DNA from: Anaerolineae bacterium
GTDB lineage: Bacteria > Chloroflexota > Anaerolineae > E26-bin7
Direction: 5' to 3'
Length of the DNA stretch: 6,955 bases
Assembly (NCBI GenBank): GCA_029933115.1
Contig: JAOZOT010000182.1
Span: forward strand, 1 to 6,955
Shown: positions 1 to 5,224 of the stretch, piece by piece
Numbering within the stretch: the first letter of the stretch is position 1
Layout of the letters: each line of letters opens with the position of its first letter
The notes under the pieces: model-generated
Database searches by the model: none
Told to the model about the DNA's origin: nothing
The model's input: the letters and a program-made list of their open reading frames with translations, nothing else
Position numbers and translations under genes: made by a program

Positions 1-650
1 TCCAGTATCTCTTCTGGCTCTATGGCGTGGCCCAATCGGCCCTTCTGGTTCAGACGAGGTTGCTTTTCCCTGTTTTTGCCTTGTTGGCCCTTCTGGCCGG
101 CTACACCGTGGACAAGTTGGCCCTCCTGACGAGACGAGCCTTCTCCTTGCAATGGTTCGTCACCACCGTGCTCCTTCTCGCCCTGGGGCTGAACGCCGTC
201 TCCAGCGCCCTGCACTTTATCAGCGACTCGCCCTTGCCCTATCTGGCCGGCTTCGAGTCAAAGGATAGCTATCTGACCCGCCACCTGGGCCTGTATTATA
301 CCACTGTGACCCACATCAACGAGAACCTGCCGTCTTCGGCCAAAGTCCTGTTCTTGTGGGAGCCGCGCAGCTACTACTGTCAGCGCGACTGCCAACCCGA
401 CGCCCTGCTCGACCGCTTTTTGCATCTGACCTACCTCTACCCCGACGCCGACGCCATCGCCAGGGCGTGGACAGAGGCGGGGGTGACCCACGTGCTACTC
501 TACCGGCTGGGGATGGAGGTGATTATCCAGGCTGGCTTCGACCCGGTCACGCCGCGTGACCTGGCGATAATGCGGGACTTGCAAGCCCGTCACCTGTCGC
601 CTGTTGGCGAGTGGGGTGAAGCCTACGTGCTTTATGAGGTGATCCCATGA
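1..650 (+). CDS. C-terminal part of a GT-C (GT39/PMT-like) glycosyltransferase, 5'-truncated
   Basis: The frame is open from base 3 (the first whole codon reads Gln) to the TGA at 648-650, so this is the end of a gene that starts upstream; the GTG at 27 is internal. The visible part opens with the tail of one membrane segment, then QTRLLFPVFALLALLAGY, an arrangement typical of the last helices of GT39-like proteins, then another helix (about bases 145-210). A soluble domain of roughly 140 residues follows, presumably extracytoplasmic, with ENLPSSAKVLFLWEPRSYYC, a Cys-x3-Cys pair (codons 378 and 390), and EAGVTHVLLYR near the end. Family knowledge: GT-C enzymes move sugars from polyprenyl phosphates on the outer membrane face. 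The catalytic first loop is outside the window, so activity cannot be judged. The stop overlaps the next start (ATGA), indicating translational coupling. Confidence 0.85.
   Translation, partial: QYLFWLYGVAQSALLVQTRLLFPVFALLALLAGYTVDKLALLTRRAFSLQWFVTTVLLLALGLNAVSSALHFISDSPLPYLAGFESKDSYLTRHLGLYYTTVTHINENLPSSAKVLFLWEPRSYYCQRDCQPDALLDRFLHLTYLYPDADAIARAWTEAGVTHVLLYRLGMEVIIQAGFDPVTPRDLAIMRDLQARHLSPVGEWGEAYVLYEVIP
636..641 (+). promoter_or_regulatory. Ribosome binding site of the GT87 gene
   Basis: GAGGTG ends five bases before the ATG at 647 and lies inside the last codons of the preceding gene. It supports the ATG at 647 as the start and the 4-base ATGA overlap. Confidence 0.6.
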
Positions 651-1870
651 CCCGTGCCTCGGCGGTTCTGACTCTCTCGACCGTGCAGCGCGTGCTGTTG
701 GCGCTGCTGGCGCTGGCGCTGTTCGTGCTCAACGCTTGGGGAGTGTACACGCTGTTCACCTCGCGTGTCCAGATTGCCGTGTGGGACCTTCACATACCCT
801 GGTTGGCGCTGCGCGCTATGCTGTGCGACGGGGCCGATCCTTACAGTGATGAGGTGACCCAAGCCACCGAATGGCAGATGCTCGGTCGGCTCGCCCGTCC
901 AGACGAACTCAGGTTAGCCCTTGCCTACCCCCTGCACGTGATGGTTCTCATCGGTCCGCTGACCCTTGTGCCGCTGCCGGTGGCCCAGGCCCTCTGGTTC
1001 TCGCTGCTCGAAGCGAGCCTGGTGGCCTTTATCGTCGTCGCCCCGCGCGCCGTCGGCTGGCGCCCGCCCCTCTGGCTGTTGGCGCTGACCGCCTTTTTCG
1101 TCCTGGGCTTGTATCCCAACGTGTGGGCCATGATTCTGGGGCAAGTCTCCATCGTGGTGGCAGCTCTCATCGCCTTGGCCTGGTGGGGCCTGCGGACCGG
1201 ACAGTGGAAGCTGGCCGGGGTCTGCCTGGCGCTGGCCACGATCAAGCCGCAGATGACCTTTTTGTTCGTGCCTGGAGTGCTGGCCTGGGCGGCCTACCGG
1301 CGGTGCTGGCGGGTGGTGACCGCCTTTGTCGTGACCTTTGGTGTGCTGATTCTGCTACCTTGTCTGTGGCTACCGAGTTGGCCGCTATCGTGGCTGGCGG
1401 CGCTTGAGAGCTATGTCGGCTACACTATTTATGAGCCGCCGCTGGTGATGTTGACCCGCTCGACCTGGCCGGCGGGTGTGATTGCTGCCTCGCTGCTGGG
1501 TTGGACCGTGTACCGCTGGTGGCACGCGCCGGAGCCCCAGGGTGCTGCCCTCGATTGGGCGCTGGGTATGCTCGTCGTCGTCAGCGCGCTGGTCGCTCCC
1601 CGTACCACTCATGTCAATCAACTGATGTTGCTGCTGCCCCTCTTTGTCGTTTTCACACAGTTGCCGGGGAGCGGGATCATCGCTGCTGTGGAAATTGTAC
1701 TGCTGGCCGGACTATGGCTGGTGGACCTGGTGTTGCTGCCTCCTACGGCCAACAGCTTGCAGCACATGACGTGGCAGCACCGGCTCATCAGCCCTATCCT
1801 GCCGTTTGGATTGGTCCTGGCATTGCTGTACTTCAGTCCCGGTCGGCGCGGGGAGGCTCCTGATGCGTGA
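647..1870 (+). CDS. GT87 (DUF2029) family membrane mannosyltransferase-like protein
   Basis: A 407-residue polytopic protein with about ten hydrophobic segments. Visible family features: a first helix (about residues 15-37); then the extracytoplasmic stretch WDLHIPW with Asp47, the likely catalytic acid by analogy with other GT-C enzymes; DPYSDEV (64-70); AYPLHVMVLIGPLTLVPLP, matching the usual 'YPP..all..Pla.lP' stretch; and IKPQM (199-203), the LKPQ-like signature I associate with DUF2029. Family knowledge: GT87 includes mycobacterial PimE, a polyprenyl-phosphomannose-dependent alpha-1,2-mannosyltransferase; the substrate here is unknown. Length is normal for the family and, unlike its neighbours, it has no C-terminal soluble domain. 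The ATG is chosen for its Shine-Dalgarno and the 4-base overlap with the upstream gene. Its end overlaps the next gene by 8 bases. Fold and family are fairly sure; sugar and acceptor are not. Confidence 0.88.
   Translation: MTRASAVLTLSTVQRVLLALLALALFVLNAWGVYTLFTSRVQIAVWDLHIPWLALRAMLCDGADPYSDEVTQATEWQMLGRLARPDELRLALAYPLHVMVLIGPLTLVPLPVAQALWFSLLEASLVAFIVVAPRAVGWRPPLWLLALTAFFVLGLYPNVWAMILGQVSIVVAALIALAWWGLRTGQWKLAGVCLALATIKPQMTFLFVPGVLAWAAYRRCWRVVTAFVVTFGVLILLPCLWLPSWPLSWLAALESYVGYTIYEPPLVMLTRSTWPAGVIAASLLGWTVYRWWHAPEPQGAALDWALGMLVVVSALVAPRTTHVNQLMLLLPLFVVFTQLPGSGIIAAVEIVLLAGLWLVDLVLLPPTANSLQHMTWQHRLISPILPFGLVLALLYFSPGRRGEAPDA
1851..1856 (+). promoter_or_regulatory. Ribosome binding site fixing the start of gene 3
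   Basis: GGGAGG ends six bases before the ATG at 1863. It decides for this ATG over the in-frame upstream TTG at 1806, which would add 19 residues lying wholly inside the previous gene. Confidence 0.65.
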
Positions 1871-3425
1871 CTTGAAGCAGCGCGAAGGCTGGGGTGTGGG
1901 AGCCGTGCTCCTGCTCGGCCTGCTCTTGCGCTTGGTGAATCTGGGTGGCCGGACGCTGTGGTACGACGAGGCCTTTGCTGTGCTTTACGCCGAAAAACCG
2001 CTGGCACAGATGATTTATGGCACGGTGGCCCAGGCGGGAGGCGCTGCCGCCGATGTGCACCCACTCCTTTATTATTTCACGCTTCATTATTGGATGGCCT
2101 TCTTCGGGCAGAGCGAGGTCGCCGTGCGGCTGCTGTCGGTGCTGCTGGGCACGGCCACAATCGGCCTGAGCTATTTGTTGGCCCGTCGTCTCTTCGGTGG
2201 TCGGGTGGGGCTGGCAGCGGCGCTGGTGACGGCCGTCTCTCCTTTCCACATCTATTACTCGCAAGAAACGCGTATGTACGCCCTGCTCGGCTTTGCCGGT
2301 TTGTTGACCGCCTGGCTCTTCGCCCGTGCCTGGTCCGCCGATGGGTGGCGTTCGTGGCTGCCGGTGGGCGTGGCCGGCGCGCTGACTCTCTATGCCCACA
2401 ACCTGGGCTTTCTGAACCTTGCCGCGCTGGACCTGTGGACGCTGTGGGCCTGGTTCCGCCCCGGCGGCCGGCCCTGGCGTCACCTGCGGGGACTGGTCGT
2501 CGCTCACGCGCTGATGTTGCTGCTCTTTTTCCCTTGGCTGACGCTGGTGCCCAGTCAGTTCGGCAAGATTCAGCAGGCCTATTGGGTGCAGCGACCGGGA
2601 CCGGTGAAAATCGTGCAGACGGTGGCCTTTTTCCACTTCAATCTCCCGCTGCAACCCTGGCTGATGCCGGTGGCGATAGTGTTGAGCTTTATGCTACTGG
2701 TGATAGTGTTGTTTGAATGCTGGGGGGCAGGGGCCGGGGGCAAAGGGCGAGAGGCTGGCTCTCTCCTGTCCCTCAAAATGGGAGAGGAGGCATCTCTGCC
2801 CCTGTTCCTATTCCTCGTGCCGCCGGTCGCGTTGTTTCTCATCTCACAGATACGGCCGGTGTACATCGTGCGTGGCTTGCTGCCCTCGGCGCTGGCCTAT
2901 TACCTTCTCTTTGCTGCCGTCTTTGTGCGCGGAGGGGTGCCACGCGCCATCCGACTGGGGCTGCTGGCCTCAGCGGCGGTGGTCGTGGCGTTGGCCCTAC
3001 CTTTCCACTACACCTACGCCCGGTTTCCCCGCCCTCCCTTCGACGAAGTCGTGATTTACCTGCGAGAAAATTATCAACCGGGCGATGCCATTGTGCACGA
3101 CAACAAACTTACTTTCTTCCCTTGCCACTACTACGACCGGGAGTTGCCCCAGGCTTTCATGGCCGACCCGCCGGGCTCAGGCAGCGACACCCTGGCTCTG
3201 CCCACCCAGCAAGCTTTGGGCCTCCTGGCCAGCCGGACCATGGAAGAGGCCACGGCGGGCAGCCAGCGCGTCTGGTTCGTCATCTTTCAACGAGCCTTCG
3301 CCGAGTATCAGGAATTGGGGTATCCTCAGCCGCCGCACAAAGCCTGGCTGGAGGCTCGTTTCCGGCCAGTGACTGTCAAGAGTTTCAACGACCTGGACGT
3401 TTACCTTTACGAAGGGAAAAGGTAA
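1863..3425 (+). CDS. GT39 (PMT_2-type) membrane glycosyltransferase
   Basis: A 520-residue protein with the GT39 plan. Helix 1 spans about residues 11-27. The first outer loop holds WYDEAF (33-38) with the Asp35-Glu36 pair expected to be catalytic, then DVHPLLYY (64-71), matching the family 'HPPLYY' motif. Helix 2 ends in LARRLFGGR, followed by SPFHIYYSQETRMYAL (126-141), a very characteristic GT39 stretch. Later come IRPVYIVRGLLP (330-341) and a soluble C-terminal domain from about residue 390 (FDEVVIYLRENYQPGDAIV). Family knowledge: these enzymes transfer a sugar from a polyprenyl phosphate donor outside the membrane. The ATG is chosen for its Shine-Dalgarno. Odd point: residues 287-313, between two helices, are a Gly/charge-rich low-complexity stretch encoded by a G-quadruplex-plus-hairpin insertion. 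The gene ends three bases before a palindromic element. Family is sure; substrate unknown. Confidence 0.92.
   Translation: MRDLKQREGWGVGAVLLLGLLLRLVNLGGRTLWYDEAFAVLYAEKPLAQMIYGTVAQAGGAAADVHPLLYYFTLHYWMAFFGQSEVAVRLLSVLLGTATIGLSYLLARRLFGGRVGLAAALVTAVSPFHIYYSQETRMYALLGFAGLLTAWLFARAWSADGWRSWLPVGVAGALTLYAHNLGFLNLAALDLWTLWAWFRPGGRPWRHLRGLVVAHALMLLLFFPWLTLVPSQFGKIQQAYWVQRPGPVKIVQTVAFFHFNLPLQPWLMPVAIVLSFMLLVIVLFECWGAGAGGKGREAGSLLSLKMGEEASLPLFLFLVPPVALFLISQIRPVYIVRGLLPSALAYYLLFAAVFVRGGVPRAIRLGLLASAAVVVALALPFHYTYARFPRPPFDEVVIYLRENYQPGDAIVHDNKLTFFPCHYYDRELPQAFMADPPGSGSDTLALPTQQALGLLASRTMEEATAGSQRVWFVIFQRAFAEYQELGYPQPPHKAWLEARFRPVTVKSFNDLDVYLYEGKR
2671..2711 (+). repeat. Short direct repeat, 27-base period, in gene 3
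   Basis: A 14-base unit, TGGCGATAGTGTTG (2671-2684), recurs as TGGTGATAGTGTTG (2698-2711) with one mismatch. The 27-base spacing equals nine codons, and both copies encode an IVL-type hydrophobic run in one helix. A further ATGCT match follows each copy. It looks like a local duplication, immediately upstream of the low-complexity insertion. Confidence 0.5.
2721..2804 (+). repeat. In-frame low-complexity insertion in gene 3: G-quadruplex motif plus hairpin
   Basis: Four G runs (2722-2727, 2730-2733, 2736-2740, 2745-2747) with loops of 2, 2 and 4 bases form a canonical G-quadruplex motif on the coding strand. It is followed by a dyad: CTCCTGTCCC (2763-2772) pairs with GGGAGAGGAG (2780-2789) with one mismatch around a 7-base loop. 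An outer inverted repeat CAGGGGC/GCCCCTG (2728-2734 and 2798-2804) frames the block. It encodes about 27 Gly-, charge- and Leu-rich residues in a loop between helices, without frameshift or stop. The boundaries are my estimate; I infer an inserted repeat from composition and symmetry, not from a matched family. Confidence 0.6.
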
Positions 3426-3438
3426 CCACTCACCTGCT

Positions 3439-3463
3439 CCCGCCGGATTTGCAATCTGGCGGG
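3439..3463 (+). repeat. Hairpin A of the intergenic element
   Basis: CCCGCCGGATT (3439-3449) pairs with AATCTGGCGGG (3453-3463) over 11 positions, one of them a G-T wobble, around a TGC triloop. It lies 13 bases after the gene 3 stop. No T run follows, so it is not a classical intrinsic terminator, though it could shield the 3' end of the upstream mRNA. Confidence 0.7.
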
Positions 3464-3500
3464 TTCAACGGCTAGAAATCGAAGCGAGTCGGCTGCTATG

Positions 3501-3523
3501 GGCCTGGATTGCAAATTCAGGCC
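3501..3523 (+). repeat. Hairpin B of the intergenic element
   Basis: GGCCTGGATT (3501-3510) pairs with AATTCAGGCC (3514-3523) over 10 positions, one of them a wobble, around a GCA triloop. Its reverse complement shares ATTTGCAATC with hairpin A, so A and B are inverted copies of a common core. It ends 37 bases before the gene 4 start. Confidence 0.7.
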
Positions 3524-3560
3524 GGGCGGGGTGAGCAATTGCAGGAAAAGGCAAAATTAG

Positions 3561-5204
3561 ATGGGCAACGTGTCTACGAGGGAGTTGGCGAGAGCGAGCC
3601 TCATTGCTCTGATTGTGCTGCTCGTTTCTTCCCTGCCTTATATTGTAGGATATGTATCTGCTCCGCCTGACCGAGAGTTCAGCGGGGCGTTGGTGAACGT
3701 GGTGGACTACCACAGCCACCTGGCCAAGATGCAACAGGGCGCCCGCGGGGAGTGGCGTTACCGGCTGCTTTTCACTCCCGAAGACCACGATGGGGCCTAC
3801 TTGCAGGTCTTCTACGTGGCCCTGGGACACCTGGCAGCGCGAACGGGCCTCCCGTTGGTGACGACTTATCACCTGGCCCGCCTCGCCAGCGGCTTCGTTT
3901 TACTTCTCACGGCCTATCTTTTCAGCGCCTTCTTCCTGCGCCGGGGGGCCATGCGCCGCGTCGCTTACCTGTTGATTTGCTTCTCCTCGGGCCTGGGTTG
4001 GTTGGTGCTGCTGTTGAGTCCCACGAAACCGGGCGGCATCACGCCCATTGACTTCTGGCTGAACGACGCTTACGTCTTTTTCGCCCTTTTCACCTTTCCC
4101 CACTTTTGCCTGGCCACGGCTGCCCTGTTGGCCACTTTCCTGGCGGCGCTGGCCTATTTTCGCCGTCCGCGCCTCCGCTACTTGCTGGTCGGTGGGTTGT
4201 CTGTCCTGGTCGTGGCTGTCGTTCACCCCTTTGCTGTGCTCATCGTGGACGCCGTATTGGCCGTCTACTGGCTTCTCCTCTGGGGGGTACGACGGCGCTG
4301 GCCGGGCCGAGAAGCGGCCGGCATCGCCGTGATTGGTCTGGTGCCATTGCCCTTGCTGGCCTACGACTATTGGGCCCTTCAGTCCAACGCTGTGTTCCAA
4401 GCCTGGCAGGCTCAGAACTTTACGCCCTCGCCGCCGCCTGGCTACTATGTGCTGGGCTATGGCCTCGTCCTGTTCCTCGCCTGTCCCGGGGCCGTCTGCG
4501 TGCTCTTGCGCCCCAATCAGCGTGGGCTGTTTCTGGTAGCATGGACCGTCGTCGCTGCCGTCCTGGCCTATTCACCCCTCCTGCTCCAGCGCCGCATGGT
4601 GGAGGGCCTCCACGTTCCTCTTTGCCTCCTGGCTACTGTGGGGCTCTTCCGCTACGTGTTGCCGGCCGTCTACCGCTCGCGGCCGGCCAGATGGCTGGCC
4701 AGCACAGTACACTATCCCCGACGGCGGTTCCGCCTGCTGGTTCTCAACCTTCTGCTGGCAGCCACGTTTCCTTCTAATTTGTTTCTGCTGGCCAGCGCCG
4801 GCCTGGCCGCCTGGCAACATCAGCCGCCTTTTTTCTACCACCAGGCCGAAAACGAGGCCATTGACTGGCTGGGGACTCACACCCGCTGGACCGACACTGT
4901 GCTGGCCGCCTTCCCGGTGAGCAATCGCATCCCGGCCCGCGTCGGCCACCGCGTCTTCTGGGGGCACTGGATTGAGACGGTAGACTACGAGGGCAAGAAG
5001 CGACTGGCCGAGGCCTTTTTCCAGGCCGAAACCGACGACGCGGCCCGCCGTGCATTGCTGCGAACCTACGGCGTCGCCTACCTGTTCTACGGCCCCCAGG
5101 AGCGAGCCCTGGGTGACTTCAGCCCAGAGGGCCGGCCTTACCTGGTGAAAACCTTCAGCAACTCAGAAGTCAGCCTCTATCGGGTCATCGTTCGAGACAA
5201 GTGA
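3561..5204 (+). CDS. Large polytopic membrane protein, probable GT-C-type glycosyltransferase of unassigned family
   Basis: A 547-residue protein I cannot assign to a named family. Helix 1 is about residues 13-32. It is followed by VVDYHSHLAKM with Asp49, placed like the catalytic acid of GT-C first loops, then FTPEDHDGAYLQVFY. About ten further hydrophobic segments follow, with TPIDFWLNDAYVFFALFTFPHF (about 156-177) and LQRRMVEGLHVPL (342-354) looking like functional loops. From about residue 422 a soluble domain begins (AENEAIDWLGTH, later RTYGVAYLFYG), resembling the C-terminal domains of the neighbouring GTs. The ATG at 3561 follows AGGAAAAGG (3543-3551) at nine bases. The architecture, Asp position and cluster suggest a sugar transferase. 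No insertion like those in genes 3 and 5 is seen here. Donor, acceptor and even catalytic activity are unproven. Confidence 0.8.
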   Translation: MGNVSTRELARASLIALIVLLVSSLPYIVGYVSAPPDREFSGALVNVVDYHSHLAKMQQGARGEWRYRLLFTPEDHDGAYLQVFYVALGHLAARTGLPLVTTYHLARLASGFVLLLTAYLFSAFFLRRGAMRRVAYLLICFSSGLGWLVLLLSPTKPGGITPIDFWLNDAYVFFALFTFPHFCLATAALLATFLAALAYFRRPRLRYLLVGGLSVLVVAVVHPFAVLIVDAVLAVYWLLLWGVRRRWPGREAAGIAVIGLVPLPLLAYDYWALQSNAVFQAWQAQNFTPSPPPGYYVLGYGLVLFLACPGAVCVLLRPNQRGLFLVAWTVVAAVLAYSPLLLQRRMVEGLHVPLCLLATVGLFRYVLPAVYRSRPARWLASTVHYPRRRFRLLVLNLLLAATFPSNLFLLASAGLAAWQHQPPFFYHQAENEAIDWLGTHTRWTDTVLAAFPVSNRIPARVGHRVFWGHWIETVDYEGKKRLAEAFFQAETDDAARRALLRTYGVAYLFYGPQERALGDFSPEGRPYLVKTFSNSEVSLYRVIVRDK

Positions 5205-5206
5205 AC

Positions 5207-5215
5207 GGGAAGGGG
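5207..5215 (+). promoter_or_regulatory. Ribosome binding site deciding a TTG start for gene 5
   Basis: The purine run GGGAAGGGG ends nine bases before the TTG at 5225, the first in-frame start after the TAG at 5222-5224. The next candidate, ATG at 5261, has no purine-rich site in the preceding 20 bases. Confidence 0.55.
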
Positions 5216-5224
5216 TAAGTGTAG

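Larger units (their letters stand above)
3429..3535. repeat. Intergenic palindromic element (paired REP-like or MITE-like)
   Basis: This fills most of the 135-base gap between genes 3 and 4. The ends are a 6-base inverted repeat, CTCACC (3429-3434) and GGTGAG (3530-3535). Inside are two hairpins (3439-3463 and 3501-3523) whose tips share ATTTGCAATC in opposite orientation, so the whole unit has nested dyad symmetry. The 37-base middle contains CGGCT twice and no ORF. The layout resembles paired REP sequences or a small non-autonomous element. No transposase is present. Its outer limits are inferred from the terminal repeat. Confidence 0.6.

Noticed and set aside
1806..1862. Upstream TTG start extending gene 3 by 19 residues
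   Set aside because: The ATG at 1863 has a good Shine-Dalgarno and gives the usual short N-terminus before helix 1; the extension is only a shifted reading of gene 2.
1833..2654. Minus-strand 273-codon open frame
   Set aside because: It is antisense to the GT39 gene, rich in Gln, Arg and His as expected from the complement of a GC-rich hydrophobic gene, and has no recognisable motif.
3439..3463. Intrinsic transcription terminator after gene 3
   Set aside because: The stem is strong but is followed by GTTCAACGG rather than a T run; the inverted twin at 3501-3523 fits a repeat element better.
3464..3560. Promoter for genes 4 and 5 in the intergenic gap
   Set aside because: No convincing pair of -35 and -10 boxes at proper spacing was seen; internal transcription start cannot be excluded.
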